Below, piece after piece: positions 1 through 8,399 of a stretch of 37,642 bases of DNA. How positions within the stretch are numbered: the first letter of the stretch is position 1; each line of letters begins with the position of its first letter. The notes beneath the pieces were generated by a model. It saw only the letters and a list, made by a program, of their open reading frames with translations. It ran no database searches and was not told the origin of the DNA. The stretch is from Chitinivibrionales bacterium (GTDB lineage: Bacteria > Fibrobacterota > Chitinivibrionia > Chitinivibrionales > WJKA01), in the NCBI GenBank assembly GCA_014728215.1, contig WJLZ01000134.1:1-37642 (forward strand), read 5' to 3'. A program made the position numbers and the translations under genes.

Positions 1-2
1 CC

Positions 3-543
3 CTTGAAAAGATGCCAGACATGACGGGCAAAGAGGAATTGTTCTACAAGAAGTTGAACATGATGGACTTGAAGAAATTTCCGAGCTTTTTCATGGTTCA
101 TAAGGTAGCATACTTTTTGAAGCAGCGCCCCCAAACACAGAAGCCATCAGACTACTTTGACATTCTCTTTATTTCTCTGCTTCCGTCTCCGACTCCCTTC
201 GGTCGTAGGCACTCCAGCGATTTTATAGGCGGCAACTTCAGCAGTGGAGCGGACCGTTGTGCAAAATTAGGGCGCCAATTTCTTGAAATATGGTAGTGAA
301 ATAAGACTATTAGCGGCGTCGTCAGAACACGAAGATGTTGCCTGGAGAAATGCGCGTCGTCATCTGACTTTCCACGAAATCCGCGGAACATGTTTGGGTT
401 ATGGAGCCGGCTCAATCTCCGGAAGCGCTTTCGGGCCGGAGCTTACAAATCGGCTACTGCAGATTGGCAAAGAAATCGTTGATTTGGGAGTAAATGACCC
501 TGATTTATTCCCAGCAATGGCTCTTTTTGGTCGATCTCAGTAA
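3..543 (+). pseudogene. Fragments of an unrecognised gene, open from the left edge, apparently frameshifted near 283
   Basis: A frame is open from the left window edge (codon at 3) to a stop ending at 296, with an ATG at 12. A second frame, usable from TTG 283, runs to 543. The first contains SDYFDILFISLL and ends in GRQFLEIW. The second begins KYGSEIRLLAASSEH and has protein-like composition (GYGAGSISGSAFGPEL). Joining them at about 283 gives one continuous protein-like reading, so a single-base frameshift is plausible. I do not recognise a family. The adjacent inverted repeats suggest an eroded accessory patch. These could equally be two unrelated remnants, and the segment from about 180 to 280 may not be coding at all. 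Confidence 0.25.
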
Positions 544-641
544 TTTGACCGGTTCGTCTCACGTTATTTGACCGATATTTTAACCTGGTAGATTTTCTAC
601 TCAGATAAATTTAGATTTTCATAAGGTTACCGGTCAAATTA
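541..641. repeat. Perfect 13-bp inverted repeat flanking 75 bp
   Basis: TAATTTGACCGGT at 541-553 is exactly reverse-complementary to ACCGGTCAAATTA at 629-641. A further partial copy (TTTGACCG) lies near 570. The first arm includes the stop codon of the preceding open frame. The arrangement resembles the end of a small transposable element or a regulatory inverted repeat. No transposase is present here. Confidence 0.5.
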
Positions 642-690
642 AATATGGAATTAAGCCAACTGCCTATTATCGTCGGTTCGGCAGGTTAAA

Positions 691-789
691 ATCGTTTCAT
701 TCGGCTTGACCACAAGCGACAAAGCGATTTTTGAATAAAATATATCAGGGCGCCGAACCAGAAAATTCCGGGGCGCCGAATGAGACGAT
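691..789. repeat. Nested inverted and direct repeats in the gene-free stretch 544-1031
   Basis: ATCGTTTCATTCGGC (691-705) pairs with GCCGAATGAGACGAT (775-789) at 14 of 15 positions. Inside lies a second pair, GGTTCGGC (675-682) with GCCGAACC (752-759). There is also a direct repeat GGGCGCCGAA at 748-757 and 771-780. I see no convincing gene in 544-1031. The remaining content is the leader of the downstream secreted-protein gene, with a GGAGAG ribosome binding site just before 1032. Confidence 0.45.
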
Positions 790-1031
790 AATACGCAATT
801 AAGATAAAACACACTCTTTCGGAAAAAAAGTGGTATCAAAGCCAATCAATGCTTATATTGAATATTAATCTGCTGTAATCGGCAACCCGAACGCTATTGT
901 TTCTTTCCTGTGCCGAAATGACCGATAAAGTTTTGGTAGCCGGTGGTATTCTGAAGGAATGATGATACGGCGCCGGGCATTGGAAAGATTATTACACATA
1001 CACACCGCATTGCCTTAAAGGAGAGAATGGT

Positions 1032-3170
1032 ATGAAATATTCCTGGCTGAATCTGTGGGTGCTGGGGGTGATGACCGCATGTATGTCGACGTCCCTTTCC
1101 GCTCAATCGGTATTCTATTCCGGTACCACCGGCAATGAGCGCTTTTATTGTTCTTACCGGCTCTCAAACGGGGATATTCTGATTGGCGGAAAAGCCGATA
1201 ATCTCGATTGGGTAGCCGCTGGCGCCCCGGTAGTTGAAATGAGCACAACATGCGGCGATGGGCAGGATATGCCGGAATATGATTCGGCCGATGCTTTTCA
1301 GGGGAAATATGCTTTTATTATTCAGACAGATGGGGATCTATCCCGGGTGAAGAAAGTATATCATTTCTCCGAGGGCTACGGCGGTGCGATACGGGATATC
1401 AAGGCCACCAGTGTTCCTGGTACCCAAACCGGTGATATATTCCTTTCCGGACTCTATACCAATACCTCAAATAGTACGCCCGCGCAGGCATGGGTCGGCA
1501 AGTTGGATAATAATTTTCTTAATGCCGCACCAACGAAAATGTCGTGGATATGGACTCAATTCAGACTGGGTGGTGGTAAGGAAGACCAGCGGTTCATGCA
1601 GAACTGGGATGTCGGGTCTGATGGGAAAGTGGTGTATTTCGATTACAAATGTCCTTCGGCCGGTGCATGGGGGGCGGTGTATCGGCTGAAAGCCGACGGT
1701 TCGATACAGGATACGGCGCCCAACTGGTGGGACCATGGCCCCTCCTGCGTGTCATTGAAACCGGCTAACGGCGACCTTCGTTCGGAGACCCGGGCCGATT
1801 TTGACCTGGTCACTTCACATAGTGGAGTCGGCAAAGCCAAAAAGAAGGGGAAATATCCGCACGATTATTATTTCCAGGGACCCAAGGGCGTCAATGATAA
1901 CGGTGGAGGGTATACCGGCTACCGTTCCGACGGCAAGGCGGCAACAACCTGTGCAATTGCCGTCGACCGGCGCAATAACCGCATGTATATTGGCTGGAAT
2001 ACGCCGGTGGCGAATAATACGCACGATTTCGAGCCCAATATCATGGCGATGAAACCCGATGGAGAACTTATCTGGTACTCTCATTTGTATAGCGGTTGGG
2101 TCGATGAAAACGATAATGACGTCATCGATGACGGTGAAACACAACAAAGCCCGCCCGATCATTATATCGACGGGATGGCGGTTGATTATTCAAAACCCCT
2201 TCCTTCTTCCGAGATTGTCACTCTTGCCCGTTCCCACGGCAACGCCCCGCGTAATCTGTGGAACGGCGCCAATACATTTCATAATCGATTTACCGGTACC
2301 AACGGCAACGAACACCTGTGCTGGATCGGGCGTTTCAAGGGGGATGACGGCGTATTTATCAATGCGTCCTGGCAGGCCGAGTATGATCCCTGGAGTGGAA
2401 ATTTCGGTGCGCCCTACGATGACCCTGCTCTGGACGGCTGGCCGGACCACAACGCAGGCTGGGCCGATCTCAAAACCACCAAATCCCATAGCCTGACCTG
2501 TGACGCGACCGGGAATGTGTATGTCATCGGCAACAGCCGGGGCCCGGTAACGACGTCTGACGCCTATATTAAAGCAGCCAATCCCCTTAACGGCGGCGCC
2601 GGGTGCTGGACCGATTTTGTGCGGGTGTTCAAAGAAGATTTCTCTACATTGGTCTACAGCTCCATGTTCGCCACTGCTTGTGATTCGTCAACCGGCAGCG
2701 GGGGCGGAAACATCAAGCTCCATAGCGTACTGCCTGTTGCCGGGGGGCTAATTACCTGCGGATACCATAAACTCGATGACGCCGGTGATGTCAAAGGCGA
2801 ACCATTACCCACAATATCGGTCCCCTCGTGGGGCACGACAACGGTTGAAGGCGAGCAGGCCGTGGCTGCGCTGCTGACCTTTTCGGGTAGACAGAAAACA
2901 ATGTTTTTCGATGATATGTCACCCGTTGAGAAAGATGTGCCTGTTGGCATTACCGTGACCCCGGCCGGTATCCGTATTGCAATAACCGGCGATGGGGAGA
3001 TATACAATGCTGCGCTTTATACCATGATGGGAAAACAGTTAGTTGCTCTTCCGGCAGAAGCAAGGAGAACGGTTACTCTGCCAAGGGATGATATCGCCGT
3101 GGGAAACTATATCCTGCGGGTAACTACCCGGGTCGGAGAACATGTGTCCCGGGTCATGGTTGGCGAGTGA
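1032..3170 (+). CDS. Secreted protein with type-IX-like C-terminal sorting domain
   Basis: 712 residues. The N-terminus is a clear Sec signal peptide (positive start, hydrophobic core, then SLSAQS, so cleavage near residue 25). The body is rich in W, G, D and N, like beta-propeller or beta-sandwich extracellular proteins, but I cannot name a catalytic family. A calcium-loop-like acidic stretch (DENDNDVIDDGE) lies mid-protein. The last 75-80 residues look like a type IX secretion sorting domain: a strand with IRIAITGDGEIYNAALY, then MMGKQLVAL, and a terminal GNYILRVTTRVGEHVSRVMVGE-like beta segment. Family knowledge says such tails direct export through T9SS and surface attachment or release. 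The start is the ATG preceded by GGAGAG. It stands alone, convergent with the arginine operon. Sorting-domain call moderate; enzymatic role unknown. Confidence 0.8.
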   Translation: MKYSWLNLWVLGVMTACMSTSLSAQSVFYSGTTGNERFYCSYRLSNGDILIGGKADNLDWVAAGAPVVEMSTTCGDGQDMPEYDSADAFQGKYAFIIQTDGDLSRVKKVYHFSEGYGGAIRDIKATSVPGTQTGDIFLSGLYTNTSNSTPAQAWVGKLDNNFLNAAPTKMSWIWTQFRLGGGKEDQRFMQNWDVGSDGKVVYFDYKCPSAGAWGAVYRLKADGSIQDTAPNWWDHGPSCVSLKPANGDLRSETRADFDLVTSHSGVGKAKKKGKYPHDYYFQGPKGVNDNGGGYTGYRSDGKAATTCAIAVDRRNNRMYIGWNTPVANNTHDFEPNIMAMKPDGELIWYSHLYSGWVDENDNDVIDDGETQQSPPDHYIDGMAVDYSKPLPSSEIVTLARSHGNAPRNLWNGANTFHNRFTGTNGNEHLCWIGRFKGDDGVFINASWQAEYDPWSGNFGAPYDDPALDGWPDHNAGWADLKTTKSHSLTCDATGNVYVIGNSRGPVTTSDAYIKAANPLNGGAGCWTDFVRVFKEDFSTLVYSSMFATACDSSTGSGGGNIKLHSVLPVAGGLITCGYHKLDDAGDVKGEPLPTISVPSWGTTTVEGEQAVAALLTFSGRQKTMFFDDMSPVEKDVPVGITVTPAGIRIAITGDGEIYNAALYTMMGKQLVALPAEARRTVTLPRDDIAVGNYILRVTTRVGEHVSRVMVGE

Positions 3171-3313
3171 CCGCAATCCGGGCGCTTTAAAGAATCATAC
3201 TCATTTTTTTTGACATTGAGTAGGGGCTGGCCGGCAGTATTCTCAGTAACAAGCATGGTACAAATCGGCAAATCCGGTTGAATGGATAATGTCTGCAGTC
3301 CGCTTCCCTTTTG

Positions 3314-3685
3314 TCATTCGATCGTTTTTACAACTTCTTCGGGCTTCTTTACATTTTCGATGTCGGCAATCTTTTCAACCGAAAATTTAACGCCGCCCAT
3401 CTGTGTGGAAAGCAGATTGTATATGAGGGCGATGACGGTATTGAAAATTGCGGCCAGAATCGCATAGATCAGGGGCATGACAACAAGGAACACGCCACCA
3501 AACATGCTGAATGGATTAAAGGGAACATTTTCGGGCATTGAGTTGCTGAAAAAACTCCCCAGGGCCATGAAAATCAAACCAAAAGGAAGCATAAAGATTA
3601 CGCTGATAATAAAAAACAACACAAAGGAATAGAGCGCAACCGTTCCGAGGTCGATTTTTTTAAGTCGGTATTTAGCAATATGCAT
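3314..3685 (-). CDS. Small membrane protein, DUF3566-like
   Basis: About 123 residues from the ATG at 3685, which has a GAGGA ribosome binding site 8-10 bases upstream; a longer in-frame start at 3709 would overlap argD. Two long hydrophobic segments (VALYSFVLFFIISVIFMLPF and a second beginning FGGVFLVVMPLIYAILAAIF) flank a loop with a PENVPFNPFSMFGG stretch. The tail contains LLSTQMGGVKFSVE, which resembles DUF3566-type transmembrane proteins as I remember them. The gene follows argD by 10 bases, so it is probably the last gene of the arg operon. No enzymatic role can be assigned and nothing ties it functionally to arginine synthesis. Confidence 0.75.
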   Translation of the reverse strand: MHIAKYRLKKIDLGTVALYSFVLFFIISVIFMLPFGLIFMALGSFFSNSMPENVPFNPFSMFGGVFLVVMPLIYAILAAIFNTVIALIYNLLSTQMGGVKFSVEKIADIENVKKPEEVVKTIE

Positions 3686-3695
3686 GGTGGAATCC

Positions 3696-4871
3696 TCAGG
3701 ATGCCGCAATTTTCGAAAATAGTTTAACTGCCTTGTCGACGTCGGTCTTTTTAGCGATAAGCGGCGGCATAAACCGTACCGTATTATTGGCGGCTTTGAT
3801 CACAAGAAGGCCGTTGTTTTTGCATGCGGCAATAATGTCTTTAGGATCTTCTTTCATCCGTACCCCGACCATGAGTCCGGAACCCAAAACAGCGGTTATG
3901 GAATCGTTGCTTTCGGCAATTTTCTGGAGTTTGTTTTTGAGATAGGTCCCGGTGGAGTTTACCGACCGCAAAAATGATTTTTTTGACACAGTTTTCAGCA
4001 CTACTGTTCCCAGCGCGCAGGCGAGGGGATTCCCACCGAATGTCGTTCCGTGTTCGCCGGGCTTTATTTCATTTGAAATCTTTTTGCTGCACACCACAGC
4101 ACCAAGCGGGAGCCCGCCGCCCAGGGGCTTTGCCAGGGTCATTATGTCCGGCTTAACACCGTGCTGCTCATAATTCCACAAACTGCCGGTCCGTCCGATA
4201 CCACACTGAACTTCATCGAATATCAAAGCGATCTTATGTTTATTGGCATAGGTCCGGAGGAATTTCAGAAATCGGGTTGTAGCAGCATTAATCCCGCTTT
4301 CCCCCTGGAGTGGTTCGACAATGATCGCTGCAAACTCATGCTTGTCCAGGATTTTTTTAGCATCGGTGGTATTGTTGTATTCGGCATAGTAGAAACCCTT
4401 CATCATGGGACCGAAACCGGCATGGAATTTCTGTTGCGCTGTTGCGCTCAAGGCGCCATAGGTCCGCCCGTGAAATCCCTCATAAAAAGACAAGACATTA
4501 TATTTCTTCTTTGATATGGTGCCGGCCCATTTCCGCGAAAATTTAATCGCCGCCTCATTGGCTTCGGTACCACTGTTGCAGAAAAAGACTTTGTCACCAA
4601 ATGAGTGCTTAACTAAAAGTTTGGCCAGGTCGATCTGTGGCTGCACATGGAAAAGATTTGATACATGAAGAAGCTTTGTTCCCTGATCTTTTAAAGCTTT
4701 TATCATCTCCGGATGACCGTGACCCAGCGCGTTGACCGCTATTCCCGATGAAAAATCCAGATATTTCTTTCCCTTGCTGTCCCAGACATACATCCCTTTT
4801 CCCTTAACGATTGGGGGATTGGTACGGGCATAGGTGGGGACAAAATATTCGTTGCTGTTGCTCTTTTTCAT
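3696..4871 (-). CDS. argD: Acetylornithine aminotransferase
   Basis: 391 residues, the usual length for class-III PLP aminotransferases. It transfers an amino group between glutamate and N-acetylglutamate semialdehyde to make N-acetylornithine in arginine synthesis, and may also serve in lysine synthesis. Visible motifs: the N-terminal LDFSSGIAVNALGHGHP; the PLP-phosphate loop CNSGTEANEAAIKFSRKW (about residues 98-115); FHGRTYGALSAT; the cofactor ring segment IFDEVQCGIGRTG; and the Schiff-base lysine K248 in TLAKPLGGGLPLGA, followed by GTTFGGNPLACA. An AGGAG site precedes the ATG. It is the fourth gene of the minus-strand cluster, after nikR across a 133-base gap that holds a short direct repeat, so it may have its own promoter or a processing site. 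Confidence 0.95.
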   Translation of the reverse strand: MKKSNSNEYFVPTYARTNPPIVKGKGMYVWDSKGKKYLDFSSGIAVNALGHGHPEMIKALKDQGTKLLHVSNLFHVQPQIDLAKLLVKHSFGDKVFFCNSGTEANEAAIKFSRKWAGTISKKKYNVLSFYEGFHGRTYGALSATAQQKFHAGFGPMMKGFYYAEYNNTTDAKKILDKHEFAAIIVEPLQGESGINAATTRFLKFLRTYANKHKIALIFDEVQCGIGRTGSLWNYEQHGVKPDIMTLAKPLGGGLPLGAVVCSKKISNEIKPGEHGTTFGGNPLACALGTVVLKTVSKKSFLRSVNSTGTYLKNKLQKIAESNDSITAVLGSGLMVGVRMKEDPKDIIAACKNNGLLVIKAANNTVRFMPPLIAKKTDVDKAVKLFSKIAAS

Positions 4872-4896
4872 GGGTAACTCCTGTGTTTTATGATAT

Positions 4897-4938
4897 TCGA
4901 AAGTCGAAGCCGCTGCGCTGATCCTGTCGAAGGTCGAA
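4897..4938. repeat. Short direct repeat between nikR and argD
   Basis: TCGAAAGTCGAA (4897-4908) and TCGAAGGTCGAA (4927-4938) differ at one base and are separated by GCCGCTGCGCTGATCCTG. Strings of this kind (TCGAC near CAGCGCAGC) are common dispersed intergenic repeats in many genomes. It could instead be a binding site for a local regulator of argD. Confidence 0.3.
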
Positions 4939-5004
4939 AGTTATAGATTAAGGGTTAAAGAAGAAATCACAGCTTCAACCCCAATTTCATTTGTCTTTTA
5001 TCTG

Positions 5005-5418
5005 CTATACAAGCTTCCTCCCGGTACTCGACATGGAAATGGAAACATGCATAACACCGCGTAATGCTTTTAAGGCATTTGCCAGATCGCTGACATCCTT
5101 TGCCTTTCCCTTGACCGCGACAATTTCCATGCAATGGTCATGATCCAGATGAATGTGCTGTGTGGAAATAATCGTTTTGCCGAAATCGTGCTGGATGTCC
5201 ATGAGGTGGTTGACCAGTTCCCGCTTATGGTGATCGTATATGAGATTGATCGCCCCGGCAACTTCATTGCCGCAACGCCATTGTTTCCGGACCAGCTCTT
5301 CGCGTATAAGGTCACGGATGGCTTCAGAGCGATTTTTATATTTTCGTTGTTTAAGCAGCTTATCGAATTGATCGATAAGATCTTTTTCGAGTGATATTCC
5401 GAATCTATACAAGGACAT
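5005..5418 (-). CDS. nikR: NikR-type nickel-responsive ribbon-helix-helix regulator
   Basis: 137 residues, normal NikR length. The N-terminal 45 residues are a ribbon-helix-helix DNA-binding domain (RFGISLEKDLIDQFD, then RSEAIRDLIREELV). The C-terminal ACT-like domain carries the square-planar nickel ligands: H77, H88, H90 and C96, matching E. coli H76, H87, H89 and C95 shifted by one. Known NikR proteins repress nickel uptake genes when loaded with nickel. The context is odd: it starts 10 bases after the argB stop, inside an arginine biosynthesis cluster, and no nickel transporter, hydrogenase or urease gene is nearby. The metal site is complete, so it is probably functional; its target is unknown. 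Confidence 0.93.
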   Translation of the reverse strand: MSLYRFGISLEKDLIDQFDKLLKQRKYKNRSEAIRDLIREELVRKQWRCGNEVAGAINLIYDHHKRELVNHLMDIQHDFGKTIISTQHIHLDHDHCMEIVAVKGKAKDVSDLANALKALRGVMHVSISMSSTGRKLV

Positions 5419-5428
5419 AATCTACTTC

Positions 5429-6208
5429 TTATTCGTGAATTGTTGTTCCTGACGATGTTTTTATTTCAAGTTCATTTTTAAGGGTTTGTGCACCTTGCCA
5501 TCCGCAGATATGAATTCTTCCAACGCCGCGAAATACGGCATCCGCTGCGGAGCGGAGTTTGGGGACCATTCCGCCGGTGATGAGCTGTTGTTCGATCAAC
5601 TCATCGATCCGATTTGTATGTATCTCCCGACGCACCTCATTGTCAATGAGCACACCGGGAACATCGGAAATGTACAGAAGGTGTTCCGCTTTGAGGGCAA
5701 CGGCGATTTCTGCCGCGGCAAGATCTGCATTAACATTATAAACACTGCCGTCTTTGCCCCGCGAAATGGGCGACACCACCGGTACCAGGCTGTATTCACG
5801 GCAAATCGACAGCACCTGCGGATGGACAGCCACCACCGTACCGACATAACCGATATCCTGATCGTTCACTGTCATACGTTCGGCTTCGATCAAATTGCAG
5901 TCAACACCACTGAAACCAAGGGCCGGTACTTTTTCGCCTAAAAATTCGTTTACAATCCGTTTGTTGACATCGCCAGAAAGAACCATCTGCACCTGCTTGA
6001 GCATGTCTTCATCAGTAACCCGCATGCCTTCCACAAAGGTAAATTCTTTGTTAAGCATATCGAGCTGGCGTTTGATGTCTTTGCCGCCGCCGTGGATGAT
6101 AACGACAAACCACTTGTCCAGTATGGATTGTATGCCCAGAGCAAGCTCCCGCAACAATCCCGGAGAATCGATTGTCGATCCCCCGATTTTTATACAAAGT
6201 GTATGCAT
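5429..6208 (-). CDS. argB: Acetylglutamate kinase
   Basis: 259 residues from ATG 6208, chosen because GGGAG lies about six bases upstream and the protein then begins MHTLCIKIGGS, the conserved first strand; a longer frame to 6265 would overlap argC. It phosphorylates N-acetylglutamate, the second step of arginine synthesis. Motifs of the amino acid kinase fold: KIGGST (phosphate loop), VVIIHGGGKDIKRQLD (substrate glycine loop), LYISDVPGVL (nucleotide site) and GGMVPKLRSAADAV near the end. Gap to argC is 25 bases, to nikR 10 bases, so one transcript is likely. A LysW-linked aminoadipate kinase is a related alternative, but the argC and argD neighbours favour arginine. Confidence 0.93.
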   Translation of the reverse strand: MHTLCIKIGGSTIDSPGLLRELALGIQSILDKWFVVIIHGGGKDIKRQLDMLNKEFTFVEGMRVTDEDMLKQVQMVLSGDVNKRIVNEFLGEKVPALGFSGVDCNLIEAERMTVNDQDIGYVGTVVAVHPQVLSICREYSLVPVVSPISRGKDGSVYNVNADLAAAEIAVALKAEHLLYISDVPGVLIDNEVRREIHTNRIDELIEQQLITGGMVPKLRSAADAVFRGVGRIHICGWQGAQTLKNELEIKTSSGTTIHE

Positions 6209-6233
6209 GGTTCTCCCGTTCATTGGTAATAAA

Positions 6234-7259
6234 CTACAATAATCCGTCGGTTTCCTTGAATCCAAACATAATATTCATATTCTGTACGGCCTGTCCCGAC
6301 GCACCTTTCAGCAGGTTGTCGATTGCACTCACTGCAATCACCGGCGCGCCACCTTCTCCGCCATTGAATGTGAAATCACAATAGTTCGTGTGAATGACTC
6401 CTTTGGTGCAGGGAATATCATTCGGCTCACGAACCCGTACGAAAGGCTCGTCGGCATAGGCTTTTTCGGCAATCGAAAGGCACTCTTCGGCACTTGTATC
6501 GGTCATGATATAAATTGTCGACAAAATGCCCCGGCTGACCGGCATCAGATGGGGTGAAAAGACGATATTTATCGGTTTGTCTGCAGCAATCGAGAGTTCC
6601 TGGTCTATCTCGGAGATGTGACGGTGCTTTCTTCCCACATTATAGGCGGATACATTCTCGTTGGCTTCAACAAAATGACTCGTAAGTTTCAGTTTGCGAC
6701 CAGCGCCACTGACTCCCGATTTGGAATCTGAAATAATCGGCGCCTTGACAACAAGGTTTTTGCTTTTCATTAATGGGAGCAATGGAAGCAGTATGCTTGT
6801 CGGATAGCATCCCGGGTTCGCAATGATCTGGGCTTGCGCAATGGCATCGCGGTAATGTTCCGGAAGTCCGAAGACGGCTTTTTCCAGGAGCTCCGGTGCC
6901 GGATGGGTAGTGCCGTACCATTTTTCATATTCGGCAATGTCTTTAATCCGGAAATCCGCACTCAGATCGATCGCCTTTACTCCCTTTTGGATAAATGGAA
7001 GTATATAGGGCGCCGATACGGCATGGGGCAAACAGGAGAAAAGACAATCGATATCATAAGAATCGGTATCATCGGGAGCAATTAATGTTTTCTCGCAAAT
7101 GCCCTTGAGCTGGGGGAAAACCTCCGTAAAACATTTTCCTGCATAGGATCGTGATGCTACAAATTCAATTGTTGTATTCGGGTGACGATACAGTAAGCGT
7201 GTCAATTCGAGACCGGTATAGGATGTTGCTCCTATGATTCCAGCTTTGATCGTATTCAT
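6234..7259 (-). CDS. argC: N-acetyl-gamma-glutamyl-phosphate reductase
   Basis: 341 residues. It reduces N-acetylglutamyl phosphate with NADPH to the semialdehyde, the third arginine step. Evidence: N-terminal Rossmann motif GIIGATSYTGLELTRLLYRHP; LFSCLPHAVSAPYI; DLSADFRI; the active-site cysteine in NPGCYPTSILLPLLPL; the substrate loop HRHISEIDQEL; and FSPHLMPVSRGILSTIY. AAAGGA lies a proper distance before the ATG. It is the first gene of the minus-strand arg cluster. argJ or argA is not in the window. Just upstream is a tandem 10-base repeat that may be a regulator site. Confidence 0.95.
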   Translation of the reverse strand: MNTIKAGIIGATSYTGLELTRLLYRHPNTTIEFVASRSYAGKCFTEVFPQLKGICEKTLIAPDDTDSYDIDCLFSCLPHAVSAPYILPFIQKGVKAIDLSADFRIKDIAEYEKWYGTTHPAPELLEKAVFGLPEHYRDAIAQAQIIANPGCYPTSILLPLLPLMKSKNLVVKAPIISDSKSGVSGAGRKLKLTSHFVEANENVSAYNVGRKHRHISEIDQELSIAADKPINIVFSPHLMPVSRGILSTIYIMTDTSAEECLSIAEKAYADEPFVRVREPNDIPCTKGVIHTNYCDFTFNGGEGGAPVIAVSAIDNLLKGASGQAVQNMNIMFGFKETDGLL

Positions 7260-7298
7260 ATAAGAATTCCTTTGCTTAAAAATTCGTATGCACTCACT

Positions 7299-7318
7299 TG
7301 GGCAGAATTGGGCAAAAT
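7299..7318. promoter_or_regulatory. Tandem 10-bp repeat in the argC leader
   Basis: TTGGGCAGAA (7299-7308) is followed directly by TTGGGCAAAA (7309-7318), about 40 bases upstream of the argC start. The roughly one-helical-turn period would suit a dimeric regulator. It does not match the ArgR box or the NikR box as I know them. No confident promoter was placed in 7260-7501. Confidence 0.25.
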
Positions 7319-7501
7319 TGTTTCAGAAAATACAACATGCTCACCCGGAAGTTCTCGATTCCTGCATGATAAGGCCGGTTGAGAAGGTCAATTTGAGGGA
7401 AATGATGCTTTAAGAGGAAGATGAAAAATCTCCATCTGCGGGGATATTGAGCATCTCCGGGCATTAGAAACTTGAGAAACTATGGTTACCATTGATCTGA
7501 T

Positions 7502-8173
7502 TTAACGAGGGAGCTGAGTGGTTACGGTTATCGTTTGTATACCTCCGGCTTCCTTACCGTAAGAATTCACCACCCTGAACCTGGTGCGATATTTCCCGGG
7601 TCTGAAATAGGCTTTTGAGGTGTTGGCGTTTTTGGCTGAGTGATATTCGAAAACCTCGTCGCCGTCAAGGTCCCACTCATAAGAGACCATGGCGCCGCAG
7701 TGGCAGGCGACCCGGGGACGGAAAAACACCCGTGTTCCGATCTGGACGGTCGTGTCGGGACCGACAGTTACTTTTGGGCGGTCTTCCATGACATGCAAAA
7801 CCGCACTGTCCGGGAGTGACATCGTATTGCCGTTATCTTTAACCCGCAGGAGTACAAGATAGGATTGCGGTTTTTCCGGCGCCCTGAATGTCAATTCTCC
7901 CCTATCGGCAACCGTATCGACACTCCCGTTGCCGTCAAGATCCCAGTACCATTCGACGACTTCGCCCCCAACATCGATACTGGCCCAGCCGTCAAGCGTG
8001 ACTGTGTCTGAGGGACAGCAGATCTTGCTCCCGCCTATTTTTGCAATGGGGATTCCGTTTTGCATTGTGCCTTGTGAAGGGGGCGCTGCCCGGACCGGAG
8101 CGACAAATGCGCTTGCTGCAATAACAACGATTAAACAAATGTCCAACATAATACGTATATTGAGGATAGCCAT
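7502..8173 (-). CDS. Secreted protein with two PKD-type beta domains
   Basis: 223 residues. The N-terminus is a signal peptide (MLDICLIVVIAASAFVAPVRA, cleavage near residue 30). Two immunoglobulin-like PKD repeats follow, each with the typical core: VVEWYWDLDGNGSVDTV and later MVSYEWDLDGDEVFEYHS, with VLLRVKDNG and RFRVVNSYG as their closing strands. PKD modules usually mediate binding in secreted enzymes or surface proteins, but no catalytic domain is attached here, so this is a stand-alone binding or scaffold protein. It contains three cysteine-containing patches (ICC, CHC) that could form disulphides. The ATG at 8173 lacks a good ribosome binding site; an internal ATG at 8149 is an alternative. 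Confidence 0.8.
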   Translation of the reverse strand: MAILNIRIMLDICLIVVIAASAFVAPVRAAPPSQGTMQNGIPIAKIGGSKICCPSDTVTLDGWASIDVGGEVVEWYWDLDGNGSVDTVADRGELTFRAPEKPQSYLVLLRVKDNGNTMSLPDSAVLHVMEDRPKVTVGPDTTVQIGTRVFFRPRVACHCGAMVSYEWDLDGDEVFEYHSAKNANTSKAYFRPGKYRTRFRVVNSYGKEAGGIQTITVTTQLPR

Positions 8174-8311
8174 ATATTCAAAATACTATAGCTTTTTGGC
8201 GAAATAAACAGCATTTTTAAAAAACTGGTGCATTATACAATTTATTTCATTTCGATGCAAGTTTTTTCTTTTTTTCCGACGGCGAAAAAATCCCACATTT
8301 TTCCACAGGCC

Positions 8312-8342
8312 TTGACTCTAAACCCAAGATATTGTATCTTGG
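8312..8342 (+). promoter_or_regulatory. smc promoter with an overlapping perfect palindrome
   Basis: TTGACT (8312-8317), a 17-base spacer and TATCTT (8335-8340) form a good sigma-70-type promoter about 60 bases before smc. The perfect inverted repeat CCAAGATA-TTG-TATCTTGG (8324-8342) lies over the spacer and the -10 element, a classic repressor position. The promoter is seen directly; its use and the operator role are inference. Confidence 0.55.
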
Positions 8343-8399
8343 TACCAACTTATTATCAATCTATGGTATTTTTTTCCTATTCGATCAAAGGAACTGCTC

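Noticed and set aside
152-415. Minus-strand frame of 87 codons
   Set aside because: Antisense to the plus-strand fragments, no ribosome binding site and no recognisable motif.
7260-7501. ArgR or NikR operator before argC
   Set aside because: Neither the ArgR 18-base box nor the NikR palindrome matches; only a tandem 10-mer of unknown meaning is present.
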